Below are positions 1 through 9,367 of a stretch of DNA of 64,000 nt, piece by piece; positions within the stretch are counted from its first letter, which is position 1, and each line of letters begins with the position of its first letter. Origin of the DNA: Streptomyces chartreusis (GTDB lineage: Bacteria; Actinomycetota; Actinomycetes; Streptomycetales; Streptomycetaceae); assembly GCF_008704715.1 (NCBI RefSeq), contig NZ_CP023689.1, forward strand, positions 558,001-622,000. Reading direction: 5' to 3'. The notes beneath the pieces were generated by a model. The model saw only the letters and a program-made list of their open reading frames with translations, did not search any database and had not been told where the DNA came from. Position numbers and translations under genes: made by a program.

Positions 1-1692
1 CGGCTGCGCTACCTGGACGCCGCGACCCGGCGGATCGCCCGCGGAATGAACCTCGACGAGACCCTCTGGGAACTGTGCCGGGCAGCCGTCCCGGCCTTCG
101 CCGACCGGGCGTACATCCACCTCTACGCCCCGCTGCCGGTCGGCGACGAGACCGCCGCCGAGCCGGACGTCCTGCAACTGCACTGCACCGACCGCTCCGA
201 ACGCCGGGACCCCGATGCCCCGGACCCCGAGCCCGGCCCGGCCGACCAGGACGACCCCCAGGCCGCGGAGACCGTGCGCCCGGTGCCCGGCAGCCCGCTC
301 GCCGGACTGCTCCGGGACGGGCGGCCGGCGCTGGGCGACACCCCGGGCGTCGCCTCCGCCGCGGCCGAGCTGCTGGGCACGCCGGACACGCCCCCGGCGC
401 TCCCTCCCGGGCAGCGGCTGATCTTCGCGCCGCTGCACGGCCGCAGCCACGCCCTGGGCAGCGTCCTCCTCACCCGCGAGGCCGGCCGGGAGGACTTCAC
501 CGCCGACGATCTGCTCGTGGCCTCCCAACTCGCCACGCACACCGCGCTCGGGCTGGAGAAGGCGATGCTGTACGAGCGTGAGGCCGCCGTCGCGAACACC
601 CTGCAGCGCACGATGCTCCCGCCGTCGCTCCCGAAGCCGCCGGGCGTCCGCCTGGCCAGCCGCTACCTGCCGTCCTCGGGCACCGCACAGGTCGGCGGCG
701 ACTGGTACGACGCCATCCCGCTGCCCGGCAACCGTGTCGCCCTGGTCATCGGCGATGTGATGGGCCACTCCATGACCTCGGCGGCGATCATGGGCCAGCT
801 GCGCACCAGCGTGCAGACCCTGGCCGGGCTGGACCTGCCCCCGGACGAGGTGCTGCACCACCTCGACGACCAGGCCGGCCGGCTTGGCAGCGAGCACACG
901 GCGACCTGCCTGTACGCCCTGTACGACCCGGTGCTGCACCGGCTGCTCGTGTCCAACGCGGGCCATCTGCCGCCGGTGCTGCTGCGTCCCGACGGCGGCG
1001 TCGAGGTCCTCGAAGCCCCGCCCGGAGCACCGATCGGCGTCGGCAGCGGCGGCTTCCAGTCCGTCGAGACGCACGCGCCGGCCGGGGCGACGCTGCTGCT
1101 GTACACCGACGGCCTGGTCGAGTCCCGTGACTCGGACGTCGTGACCGGGGTGGAGCGGCTGTGCGCCCGGCTGGGCACGGCCGCCCGCGGGCCCGCCGCC
1201 CCGGCGCTGGAGGAACTGTGCGACGCGGCCCTCGGCACGCTGGGCTCCGGGGAACGCGACGACGACATCGCGCTGCTGGCCGCCCGGTTCGAGGGCATCC
1301 TGCCGGAGACCGTCGCCTACTGGTACATGGCGCCTCGCCCGCAGACCGCCGGGCAGGCCCGCCGGCTGACCCGCCGCACGCTCGCCGACTGGGGGCTCGA
1401 CTCCCTGGTGGAGACCACCGAGCTGCTGGTCAGCGAGGTGGTGGCGAACGCGGTGCGGTTCGCCACCCGGCCGATCACCCTGCGGCTGCTCCACACCGAC
1501 GTGCTGCGCTGCGAGGTGGGCGACGACTCCACGGTCGTGCCGAGGATGCAGCACGCCCGGCTGAGCGACGAGGGCGGCCGGGGGCTCTTCCTCGTCGACC
1601 AGCTCGCTCAGCGCTGGGGCGCCACGAGGCTGAGCACGGGCAAGGTGGTCTGGTTCGAACAGCCCCTGCCCCGCACGCCCGGGGCGCACTGA
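1..1692 (+). CDS. SpoIIE-type PP2C phosphatase with GAF and HATPase domains (5' end outside window)
   Basis: Probable serine/threonine phosphatase of the RsbU/SpoIIE type, acting in partner-switching control of sigma factors through anti-sigma antagonists. The frame is open to base 1 and reads as typical GAF-linker sequence (RLRYLDAATRRIARG) before the ATG at 46, so the gene begins upstream of the window. Counting from 46: a GAF-like segment covers about residues 5-180, the PP2C domain about 195-410 with VGGDWYD near 216, GDVMGH, LLYTDGLVE and the closing DDDIALL, and an RsbW-like HATPase covers about 420-545 with the N-box SEVVANAVRF near 463 and GGRGLFLVDQLAQRWG. Phosphatase and anti-sigma-kinase-like domains on one chain are common in Streptomyces. 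It may once have carried PAS or sensor domains further upstream. The next gene converges on it 16 bp away. Confidence 0.9.
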   Translation, partial: RLRYLDAATRRIARGMNLDETLWELCRAAVPAFADRAYIHLYAPLPVGDETAAEPDVLQLHCTDRSERRDPDAPDPEPGPADQDDPQAAETVRPVPGSPLAGLLRDGRPALGDTPGVASAAAELLGTPDTPPALPPGQRLIFAPLHGRSHALGSVLLTREAGREDFTADDLLVASQLATHTALGLEKAMLYEREAAVANTLQRTMLPPSLPKPPGVRLASRYLPSSGTAQVGGDWYDAIPLPGNRVALVIGDVMGHSMTSAAIMGQLRTSVQTLAGLDLPPDEVLHHLDDQAGRLGSEHTATCLYALYDPVLHRLLVSNAGHLPPVLLRPDGGVEVLEAPPGAPIGVGSGGFQSVETHAPAGATLLLYTDGLVESRDSDVVTGVERLCARLGTAARGPAAPALEELCDAALGTLGSGERDDDIALLAARFEGILPETVAYWYMAPRPQTAGQARRLTRRTLADWGLDSLVETTELLVSEVVANAVRFATRPITLRLLHTDVLRCEVGDDSTVVPRMQHARLSDEGGRGLFLVDQLAQRWGATRLSTGKVVWFEQPLPRTPGAH

Positions 1693-1708
1693 CCCTTCGC
1701 ACGCTCAC

Positions 1709-3391
1709 TCACTCCGCGCAGCAGCCGTCCTCAGCGACCTCTCCGGCGGTCGTGTCGAGCCGGCAGAAGCAGGACGCCTCGATGGGCACGTCCGCCAGCG
1801 CGGCGGCGAGACGCAGCTGCTGGGCCATCATCTGCGCCTCCCCGGTCCGGCCCAGCCGCAGCAGGCACTCGTGCAGGCCGTGCAGGGACCAGACGTTGCC
1901 GGGGTGCTGGAGGGGGCGCGGGAGGGTGCCGTCCAGTCCGAGGTCGGCCCGGTAGACCGCCTCGGCCTCCCCGACGCGGCCCTGTTCGAGCAGGAGCGCG
2001 CCGTAGGCGTGCCGGGTGGGCTGCATCCAGCCCCACGGTTCGTCGTAGGGAAGGTTGTCGTCCAGCTCGATGGAGCGCTCCAGCGCGGCGAAGGCGGCGT
2101 CGTGGTGGCCCCTGCGGTACTCCAGCTCACCGTCGAGCATCGCCGAGGCGATGGCGAGGATGTCGTGGCAGGTGTTGTTGAACAGCATGCGGGTCTCGGG
2201 AACCCGGGCGACCGCCGCCCGGAAGAGGTCGCGTTCCGCCTCCGCCTCCGGGACGCGGTGGGTGGCGGAGAGTGCGACGCCGCGGGCGTAGTGGATCATC
2301 GCCGTCGTGGTGCAGTAGAGCTCCGGGTCGGCGGGCAGCGGCAGGGCGAGGATGTCGTCCCAGCGGCCGAAGCGGATCAGCACATGGACGCGCATGGCGA
2401 GGAAGCCCTCCAGCCAGTCGGCCATGGGCGGGCTCGGCACCCGCAGCAGGTCCTCCGGGATGGACGCCTCCAGCTGCGCGGCGGTCTCGAGGGCGACCTC
2501 GGACTGGCCGAGGAACATCGCGCCGTAGATCTTGAAGTGGTAGTTGTGCGAGCGGTACAGGGTGTAGAAGTTCATCGCCCCGGCCCGCGCGTGGTACTTC
2601 TCGTCGACCGTGATCGCGGCGGTGTTGTCGGAGACCACCCGGCGGTAGTCGCCGCACAGCACCTCCAGGTGCGAGGGCATGTGGTTGAGGTGCCCGGCGT
2701 CGGGCACCAGTCCGCGCAGCCGGTCGGCGACCGTCAGGGCCGCCTCCGGGGTCGGGGACATCTCCATGAGGTGGATGTACATGTGGACCACGCCCGGGTG
2801 GTCGCGCCCCGCGGCGGGGGCGAGGGCCCGGTCGAGCACCGCCTTGGCCTCCAGGGTGCGGGCCCCCTCGGCCGGCTCACCGGTCCTCAGGTCCCACAGC
2901 TGCCAGGGCGTGAGGTTCATCAGGGCGTCGGCGTACAGGGTGGCGACGTCGAGGTCGTCGGGGGCGAGCTCGTAGACCGCGCGCATGCTCTCCGCGTACG
3001 GGGCGTTCCAGACCGAGCAGTCCTTCACCGCCTTGGCCTGTGGATAGCGGGCGCGCAGCGCGGCGATCAGGGCCTGCTCGACGGGCGTGACGTCGGCCGC
3101 CTTCTCGTGGGCCAGCTCGACGGCGGCGTGGGTGCGGTCGACGGTGCGCGCGAGGTCCTGGTCGTCGAAGAACTCCCAGGGTTTGTTGTAGTTCGGCCCG
3201 AGGGCGTAGGCGATGCCCCAGTGGGCCATGGCGCAGTCGGGGTCGGCCGCGGCGGCCGCCTCGAAGCAGGCGACCGCCTCCTCGTGGTGGAAGGCGTACG
3301 TCCAGACCAGCCCGCGGTCGAACCAGAGCTGGGCCTGCGCGGAGGACGTGGTGACGGAGCGGGTGTGCGTGCCGAGGTCGTAGTACTCCAT
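1709..3391 (-). CDS. TPR-repeat protein
   Basis: A 560-residue protein built of helical tetratricopeptide-like repeats; examples are WFDRGLVWTYAFHHEEAVACF near the N-terminus, and later segments rich in small residues around alternating aromatics. No signal peptide or membrane segment is visible, so it is probably cytoplasmic. The open frame runs about 1.6 kb further upstream, but that part is antisense to the next phosphatase gene. The true start is the ATG at 3391 (MEYYDLG), with an AGGAG ribosome site about 10 nt before it. The C-terminus is cysteine-rich (SCFCRLD and DGCCAE), which might bind metal or form disulfides. TPR proteins usually mediate protein contacts; the partner here is unknown. 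It is divergent from the second phosphatase gene and could share control with it. Confidence 0.82.
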   Translation of the reverse strand: MEYYDLGTHTRSVTTSSAQAQLWFDRGLVWTYAFHHEEAVACFEAAAAADPDCAMAHWGIAYALGPNYNKPWEFFDDQDLARTVDRTHAAVELAHEKAADVTPVEQALIAALRARYPQAKAVKDCSVWNAPYAESMRAVYELAPDDLDVATLYADALMNLTPWQLWDLRTGEPAEGARTLEAKAVLDRALAPAAGRDHPGVVHMYIHLMEMSPTPEAALTVADRLRGLVPDAGHLNHMPSHLEVLCGDYRRVVSDNTAAITVDEKYHARAGAMNFYTLYRSHNYHFKIYGAMFLGQSEVALETAAQLEASIPEDLLRVPSPPMADWLEGFLAMRVHVLIRFGRWDDILALPLPADPELYCTTTAMIHYARGVALSATHRVPEAEAERDLFRAAVARVPETRMLFNNTCHDILAIASAMLDGELEYRRGHHDAAFAALERSIELDDNLPYDEPWGWMQPTRHAYGALLLEQGRVGEAEAVYRADLGLDGTLPRPLQHPGNVWSLHGLHECLLRLGRTGEAQMMAQQLRLAAALADVPIEASCFCRLDTTAGEVAEDGCCAE

Positions 3392-3721
3392 GCGTCTGCT
3401 CTCCTGCCTGTACCGAGCCCGCCGAGCCCGTTCCCGAGTCTTCCGGACAGCCTCGGGTCCCGCACGGACAACGGCAGGGTCCTGCGCACGGTTTCGGCCG
3501 CCGGCTCGGCAACGGGAGCTCGTGGCGGGAAGTCGACGCTCCTGCGACCGCCGGTCCGGCGCCCTTTTCCGGTCCCTGGGCGCCGGATCCGGTGGCGTAC
3601 GCGCTAGTCCGTCCCGGGGGTCGAGTGCGACGGATTCTGTCGCCCCAGGTGCGAGCGGGGGCTCTCGTGGCGCATTCTTGCTGTGTCGCGCGCGTGACGG
3701 CGTACGGACGAGGTAGGGCCG
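3392..3721. other. Divergent intergenic region between TPR gene and phosphatase gene
   Basis: These 330 bp separate two divergent genes and must hold both promoters. The clearest structure is a perfect 10-bp inverted repeat, TCCGGCGCCC (3555-3564) and GGGCGCCGGA (3578-3587), with a 13-nt loop, which may be an operator or a leader hairpin. I found no convincing -35/-10 pair and no small gene. Confidence 0.4.
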
Positions 3722-6247
3722 ATGACTGGGAGCGCCGAGGGCGCAGAGCGGACGCCCGGCGAGCTTGCGGCGCTGCTGATCGATGCCTCGGCGGAGGCGA
3801 TCAGCGCGGCCGGCGGGCACGCGGGAGGGGTCTACCTGCGCTCCGGCACGCCCGGACTGCTCAGGCTGGCGGTGCTGGAGGGGCTGCCGGGCCCGCTGTT
3901 CCGGCCGTGGTGGCGGTTGCACGTCGACCGGCCGTTCCCCGTGGCGGACGCCTACCGCCTCGGTGTCGAGGTGGTGCTGCCGAACGCGACGGAGACGATG
4001 CGCCGCTATCCGCAGTTCGCCGCTGGACTGCCGTTCCAGTTCGGATCGCTTTACGTCCCCGTCACCGGCGGATCGTCGGTCTTCGGCGTGCTGACCGTGC
4101 TGCGGCCCTCGGCGGGCGACGCCACCGAGCTGCTGCCCGTGCGCGAGCGCATGTCCCAGCTGGCGAAGGAGCTCGGCTCGGCGCTGCGGACCCTGGAGGA
4201 CGGGGACGCCGCGGCGGTGAACTGGGACGGCGGCCCCCTGTGCGTGCGGCCCCCGGCCAGACGCCGGCCCTCCGGCTACCTCGGCCGGTTCGCCTGGGAT
4301 CCGGAGACGAACGTCGTGACCGCCGAGGAACGGCTGAACGTCGTCCTGGGCTCCGCTCCCGGGGAGGCCCACGCCACCGTCGAGGAGTTCGCGCAGGCCG
4401 TCGCGCCGGGTGACACGGCCAGGATCCTGGCGGCCCTGCGGGAGGCCGCGGGCGGCCGGCCACCGGCCCTGCCGCTGTACGTCCGCGCGGCCAACGACGC
4501 GCTGCGGCTGGTCGAGGTCTGGGGGCCGTACGAGGACTCGGCGCCCTTCGCGGCGGCGCCCGTGCGCGGCGTCGTCCTCGACCCGGGGGCGAGCGCGGTG
4601 GCGGACGTGGCGGCCGATCAGCTGCCGGACGGAGTGTTCTGCCTGGACCGGCTGGGCTCCGTCGTCTACGCCAATCCGCACGCGGCGAAGCTGCTGCGCC
4701 GGCCGCGCGGGGAGCTGCTGGGCCGGACCCTGTGGGAGAGCGTGCCGTGGCTGAACCAGCCATCCGTCGAGGACCATCTGCGGGTCGCTCTGCTGTCCCC
4801 GGACCCGGTGCACTTCCACGTCCGCAGACCGCCCGACCCCGAGCGCGAGACCGCCGCCCGCACCTTCAGCGAGGAGCTGCTCGCGCTGTCCGTGTACCCC
4901 GGCCCGGACATGCTGACCTGCACGATCCGCCCGGGGCACGGCGCGACGGACACCACCTCCGACCTGCTGGGCACGCACGGCGCGCAAGAGGCCGCCGGGG
5001 CCACCTCACTGGCCCCGCTGTACCGCCCGATCGTCCTCGCCATCGCGCTGACGGAGGCCGTCACGCCCCGACAGGTGTCCGCCGTGGTGATGCGGGAGCT
5101 GCTGCCGGTGTTCGGCGGCCGCCGGCTCGCCATCTATCTGCTCCAGGAGCGGCACCTCTATCTCGCCTGGGAGACGGGCTTCCCCAAGGGATTCCTCGCC
5201 CCCTTCGACGGTGTCAGCCTGGACAAGGGGCTGCCGGGCGTGGAGACGCTGACCACCGGGCGCCCACTGTTCTTCGACTCGATGCAGCAGCTCGCCGACG
5301 CCTACCCGGGCATCGCGCTGGACGCGACGGAGGGCGCCCGCGCCTTCCTGCCGCTGATCGCGTCCGGCCGTCCCGTCGGCTCCTGCATCCTCGGCTTCGA
5401 CCGGCCGCGCAGCTTCAGCAGCGAGGAACGCTCGGTGCTCACCGCCATGGCGGGGCTGATCGCGCACGCCCTGGAGAAGGCGCAGCGCTACGAGAGCGAG
5501 GCCGCGCTGGCCCGCGGACTCCAGCAGGCGCTGCTCCCGCGGCGGCTGTCGGAGCACCCGCTGCTGGAGACCGCAGGCCGCTATCTGCCGGGCACCCAGG
5601 GCATGGAGGTGGGCGGCGACTGGTACGACGTCGTGTCCGCCGGGGACGCGATCGCGCTGGTCATCGGCGATGTCCAGGGGCACGGCGTGCAGGCGGCGGC
5701 CACCATGGGCCAGCTGCGCAGCGCCGTACGCGCCTTCGCGCTCGGCGACCGGCCGCCGGACGAGGTCATGAGCGGCACCAACCACCTGCTCATCGACCTG
5801 GACGCCGGACTGTTCGCGAGCTGCTGCTACATCCGGCTGGACCCGTCGACCGGCGTCGCGCAGGCGGCCGTCGCCGGGCACCCGCGCCCGCTGCTGCGCC
5901 GCCCCGACGGGCGCACCCAGCTCCTGGACCTGCCGGGCGGGGTCGTGCTCGGCGTGGACCCGCAGGCGCAGTACCCGGTGGCGGAGCTGCGGATGGACCC
6001 CGGTGCGGTGCTTGCGCTGTACACGGACGGGATGGTCGAGCGGCCCGGCGTCGACATCGACGACGGCATCAGCGCGCTGCGGGTCGCCCTGGCCAGGGCC
6101 GGCGGCCCCGGTGCCCGCCCGGGCGGCCGCACCCTGGCGAGCCTGGCCGACCGGCTCACCGCGACGGCCCGGCACATGACGGACCGCCCCGACGACATCG
6201 CGCTGCTGCTCGCCACCCGGCGCGCCACGCCACTGCGCCGGAAGTGA
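3722..6247 (+). CDS. SpoIIE-type PP2C phosphatase, GAF-PAS-GAF-PP2C
   Basis: An 841-residue signalling phosphatase. Order of domains: an N-terminal GAF-like segment (about 14-160), a linker, a PAS-like domain (about 295-400, containing LPDGVFCLDRLGSVVYANPHAAKLL), a second GAF (about 435-600), and a SpoIIE/PP2C catalytic domain (about 615-835) with VGGDWYDVVSAGD near 630, GDVQGHG, LYTDGMVERPG and DDIALLL. Unlike its two neighbours it ends after the phosphatase domain and has no HATPase. No membrane segment is seen, so it should sense a cytoplasmic signal through PAS/GAF. The ATG at 3722 follows only a weak GAGG-like site. It probably dephosphorylates STAS-domain anti-sigma antagonists, but no such partner is encoded in the window. 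Confidence 0.9.
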   Translation: MTGSAEGAERTPGELAALLIDASAEAISAAGGHAGGVYLRSGTPGLLRLAVLEGLPGPLFRPWWRLHVDRPFPVADAYRLGVEVVLPNATETMRRYPQFAAGLPFQFGSLYVPVTGGSSVFGVLTVLRPSAGDATELLPVRERMSQLAKELGSALRTLEDGDAAAVNWDGGPLCVRPPARRRPSGYLGRFAWDPETNVVTAEERLNVVLGSAPGEAHATVEEFAQAVAPGDTARILAALREAAGGRPPALPLYVRAANDALRLVEVWGPYEDSAPFAAAPVRGVVLDPGASAVADVAADQLPDGVFCLDRLGSVVYANPHAAKLLRRPRGELLGRTLWESVPWLNQPSVEDHLRVALLSPDPVHFHVRRPPDPERETAARTFSEELLALSVYPGPDMLTCTIRPGHGATDTTSDLLGTHGAQEAAGATSLAPLYRPIVLAIALTEAVTPRQVSAVVMRELLPVFGGRRLAIYLLQERHLYLAWETGFPKGFLAPFDGVSLDKGLPGVETLTTGRPLFFDSMQQLADAYPGIALDATEGARAFLPLIASGRPVGSCILGFDRPRSFSSEERSVLTAMAGLIAHALEKAQRYESEAALARGLQQALLPRRLSEHPLLETAGRYLPGTQGMEVGGDWYDVVSAGDAIALVIGDVQGHGVQAAATMGQLRSAVRAFALGDRPPDEVMSGTNHLLIDLDAGLFASCCYIRLDPSTGVAQAAVAGHPRPLLRRPDGRTQLLDLPGGVVLGVDPQAQYPVAELRMDPGAVLALYTDGMVERPGVDIDDGISALRVALARAGGPGARPGGRTLASLADRLTATARHMTDRPDDIALLLATRRATPLRRK

Positions 6248-6364
6248 GTGACGGGCCTCCGGATTCCGGTGCCGTGAACCACGTACTGCTGTGGCGGGGG
6301 CGGGAGTTGCCCGGTTTCGGTGGATCTTCACGGTGATCGCGGGGCGGAAGCGCAAACAGCGCCT

Positions 6365-6379
6365 GTCACGGTCCGTGAC
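6365..6379. promoter_or_regulatory. 15-bp palindrome upstream of sensor phosphatase
   Basis: GTCACGG-T-CCGTGAC is a perfect 7+1+7 inverted repeat, 20 bp before the first possible start codon of the next gene. Its size suits a dimeric regulator site. No regulator can be assigned. Confidence 0.4.
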
Positions 6380-6399
6380 CTCTCTCGCCTCTGAAGGCC

Positions 6400-9222
6400 A
6401 TGCAGTGTAGACATGGGCACATGGTCCGACTATCGGGTCGATCCGGGGCCCGGTCGGCACGTCGTCCCAGCGGTCCGCGCACCCGGGGTGCGCCGGACCG
6501 CGGCACGGTGGTGCCCGAGCGGGGAATGCCGTTCGACCCCGGCGCCCAGGAGCAGCGCAAGGGCCTGTTCGGGCGGCTGCGGTCCGGCGTCGGCGGGCGC
6601 AGTGTCGCCGGACAGGTGTTCCTGCTCCAGGTCGTGATCGTGCTGCTGCTGGTCGTGGCCGCGGTCGTGGCCCTGGTGCTCCAGGTGCGGTACGACACCA
6701 CGCAGGAGGCCCGCAACCGCTCCGTCGCGGTGGCCGAGGCGTTCGCGAACGCGCCGGGCACCCGGGAGGCGCTGAGCAGCCCCGATCCCACGGCCGTGCT
6801 CCAGCCGAAGGCCGAGGCGGCCCGCAAGGCCACCGGCGTGGACTTCATCGTCGTCATGAACACCGAAGGCATCCGCTACACCCACCCCAAGCCGGACCGG
6901 ATCGGCAAGCACTTCGTCGGGAACCTGCAGCCCGCGCTCGAAGGCAGGGTGGTGACCGAGCAGATCACCGGCACCATCGGCCCGCTGGTGCAGGCCGTGG
7001 TCCCGATCAAGGATCCCGGCGGGAAGGTGGTCGGTCTGGTGTCGGCGGGGATCACGACGGACACCGTGGGCGGTACGGCGGACCGGCAGCTGCCGCTCGT
7101 CCTGATCGCCGCGGCGGCAGCGCTCGCCCTGTCCACGGCCGGCACGGCCCTCGTCAGCAGACGGCTGCTGCGGCAGACGCACGGCCTCGGGCCGGACGAG
7201 ATGACCCGGATGTACGAGCACCACGACGCGGTTCTGCACGCCGTGCGCGAGGGCGTGGTGATCGTCGGCGACGAGGGCCGGCTGCTCCTGGCCAACGACG
7301 AGGCGCACCGCCTGCTCGACCTGCCCGAGGACGCCGAGGGACGCAAGGTGCTCGACCTCGGGCTCGCCGCCGACACGGCCGAGCTGCTGGACTCCGGCCG
7401 GATGGCCACGGACGAGGTGCACCTGGTCAAGGACCGCCTCCTGGCCGTCAACCAGCGCCCCACCCACCTCAGGGGCCGCCCCTCCGGCAGCGTCGCCACG
7501 GTGCGCGACTCCACGGAGCTGCGGGCCCTGTCCGGCCGCGCCGAGGAGGCCCGCGAGCGCCTGAACATGCTGTACGACGCCGGCGTGGGCATCGGCACCA
7601 GCCTGGACGTCACCCGCACCGCCGAGGAACTGGCGGAGCTGGCGGTCCCCCGGTTCGCGGACTTCGCCACCGTAGACCTGTTCGACGTGGTGCTGGGCGG
7701 CGGGCAGCCGGAGGCGGTGACCAGGCTGCGCCGCACCGCGTGCAGCGGGATACGCAAGGACGCGCCGCTGTACCCGGTGGGCCAGCAGATCCGGTTCGTC
7801 GACTCCTCGCCGCAGGCCCGGGCCCTGAGCGGCGGGCACGCCGTCATCGAGCCGCTGCTGCACGAGGCGCCGGGCTGGCGTGCCCAGGACCTGGAGCGCT
7901 CGGCGCAGGTGGTGGAGTTCGGCATCCACTCGCTGATCGCGGTGCCGCTGCGGGCGGGGTCGCTGCTGCTGGGCGTGGTGAGCTTCTGGCGGTCGCAGAA
8001 GGGCGAGCCGTTCGACACCGACGAGGTGGCGCTCGCCGAGGAACTGGTGGCGCGGGCGGCGGTGTCCATCGACAACGCCCGCCGGTACACGCGCGAGCAC
8101 AGCATGGCGGTCACGCTCCAGCGCAGCCTGCTGCCGCGCAGCCTGCCCGAGCAGAACGCCCTGGACATCGCCTACCGGTATCTGCCGGCGCAGGCCGGAG
8201 TGGGCGGCGACTGGTTCGACGTACTGCCGCTGTCCGGCGCCCGGGTGGCGCTGGTGGTCGGGGACGTCGTGGGCCACGGGCTGCACGCGGCGGCCACCAT
8301 GGGACGGCTGCGCACCGCCGTGCACAACTTCTCCGCCCTGGACCTGCCGCCCGACGAGCTGCTCGGGCTCCTGGACGAGCTGGTCGCGCGGATCGACCAG
8401 GACGAGGCCCAGGAGGGCGACACCGCCGCGGTGACCGGCGCGACCTGTCTGTACGCGATCTACGACCCGGTGTCCCGGCGGTGCACGATCGCCCGCGCAG
8501 GGCACCCGCCGCCGGCCCTGGTCCGGCCGGACGGCACCGTGGAGTTCCCGGACGTACCCGCCGGTCCCCCGCTGGGCCTGGGCGGGCTGCCGTTCGAGAT
8601 GGCCGAGCTGGAGCTCGCGGAGGACAGCCGGCTCGTGCTGTACACCGACGGGCTGGTGGAGGACCGGGACCACGACATCGACGAGGGCCTGGAGCAGCTG
8701 CGCGTGGCGCTGACCGGGACCGGCCGCACGCCGGAGGAGACCTGCCAGGCCGTCCTGGAGGCCCGGCTCGCGGGGCGCCAGAGCGACGACATCGCGCTGA
8801 TCGTGGCGCGTACGCGCGCGCTCGGATCCGACATGGTCGCCGAGTGGGACGTGCCGCCGGACCCGGCGGCCGTGGGCCAGGTCCGCTCCGCCGTGACGGA
8901 GACGCTGGAGCGCTGGGGGCTCGAGGAGCTGTCGTTCGCCACGGAGCTGATGCTGAGCGAGCTGGTCACCAACGCCATCCGGTACGGCGGTGACCCGATC
9001 CGGGTGCGCATGCTGCGCGACCGGAGTCTGATCTGCGAGGTCTTCGACGCCAGCAGCACCTCGCCGCATCTGCGCTACGCCGCCATGACGGACGAGGGCG
9101 GGCGTGGCCTGTTCCTGGTCGCGCAGCTCGCCGAGCGCTGGGGCACTCGCTATCTGCCGGCGGGCAAGGTGATCTGGGCGGAACAGTCCCTGCCGCAGCC
9201 GGGGGCGCAGCTCCTGCCGTGA
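6400..9222 (+). CDS. Membrane sensor SpoIIE phosphatase (Cache-PAS-GAF-PP2C-HATPase)
   Basis: A 940-residue membrane sensor-phosphatase. Numbered from 6400: transmembrane helix 1 at about 66-93; an extracytoplasmic CitA/DcuS-like single Cache domain (about 95-225, with GVDFIVVMNTEGIRYTHP and an LVSAGITTD end); transmembrane helix 2 at about 228-250; PAS (about 265-370); GAF (about 390-560); SpoIIE/PP2C (about 575-805, VGGDWFDVLPLSG near 602, YTDGLVED, SDDIALIV); and a C-terminal RsbW-like HATPase (about 810-935, SELVTNAIRYG and DEGGRGLFLVAQLAERWG). The start is uncertain: the first 42 residues are low-complexity and arginine-rich, and the ATG at 6526 (MPFDPG) gives a more typical N-terminus. 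It joins extracellular ligand sensing, phosphatase and kinase-like functions on one chain, presumably controlling a sigma factor. Confidence 0.9.
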   Translation: MQCRHGHMVRLSGRSGARSARRPSGPRTRGAPDRGTVVPERGMPFDPGAQEQRKGLFGRLRSGVGGRSVAGQVFLLQVVIVLLLVVAAVVALVLQVRYDTTQEARNRSVAVAEAFANAPGTREALSSPDPTAVLQPKAEAARKATGVDFIVVMNTEGIRYTHPKPDRIGKHFVGNLQPALEGRVVTEQITGTIGPLVQAVVPIKDPGGKVVGLVSAGITTDTVGGTADRQLPLVLIAAAAALALSTAGTALVSRRLLRQTHGLGPDEMTRMYEHHDAVLHAVREGVVIVGDEGRLLLANDEAHRLLDLPEDAEGRKVLDLGLAADTAELLDSGRMATDEVHLVKDRLLAVNQRPTHLRGRPSGSVATVRDSTELRALSGRAEEARERLNMLYDAGVGIGTSLDVTRTAEELAELAVPRFADFATVDLFDVVLGGGQPEAVTRLRRTACSGIRKDAPLYPVGQQIRFVDSSPQARALSGGHAVIEPLLHEAPGWRAQDLERSAQVVEFGIHSLIAVPLRAGSLLLGVVSFWRSQKGEPFDTDEVALAEELVARAAVSIDNARRYTREHSMAVTLQRSLLPRSLPEQNALDIAYRYLPAQAGVGGDWFDVLPLSGARVALVVGDVVGHGLHAAATMGRLRTAVHNFSALDLPPDELLGLLDELVARIDQDEAQEGDTAAVTGATCLYAIYDPVSRRCTIARAGHPPPALVRPDGTVEFPDVPAGPPLGLGGLPFEMAELELAEDSRLVLYTDGLVEDRDHDIDEGLEQLRVALTGTGRTPEETCQAVLEARLAGRQSDDIALIVARTRALGSDMVAEWDVPPDPAAVGQVRSAVTETLERWGLEELSFATELMLSELVTNAIRYGGDPIRVRMLRDRSLICEVFDASSTSPHLRYAAMTDEGGRGLFLVAQLAERWGTRYLPAGKVIWAEQSLPQPGAQLLP

Positions 9223-9296
9223 CCGGCGGAGCCGCCGCGGCGGCTTGTAGATAGGTACGAACCTTCGACGCGACCGGTGCCCTGCGCGCCCAGCTT

Positions 9297-9319
9297 CTGA
9301 TAGGAAACCTTCCTATCAG
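9297..9319. promoter_or_regulatory. Probable CsnR-type operator of the chitosanase gene
   Basis: CTGATAGGAA-ACC-TTCCTATCAG is a perfect 10-bp inverted repeat with a 3-bp spacer, centred 60 bp before the chitosanase start. In Streptomyces, chitosanase genes are repressed by the ROK-family protein CsnR through a conserved AGGAAA/TTTCCT-type palindrome, and this site fits that description. A second, weaker element, AGGT-ACGA-ACCT (9253-9264), lies 32 bp upstream of the left arm. Confidence 0.72.
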
Positions 9320-9367
9320 TGACAGGAACGGCCAACTCCCCACCCCCCACCTCCCATTGGAGACGCC

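Noticed and set aside
3392..4987. Upstream extension of the minus-strand TPR frame to 1092 residues
   Set aside because: The extra part is antisense to the GAF-PAS phosphatase gene, has Arg/Gly/Pro-rich shadow composition, and a good ribosome site exists at 3391.
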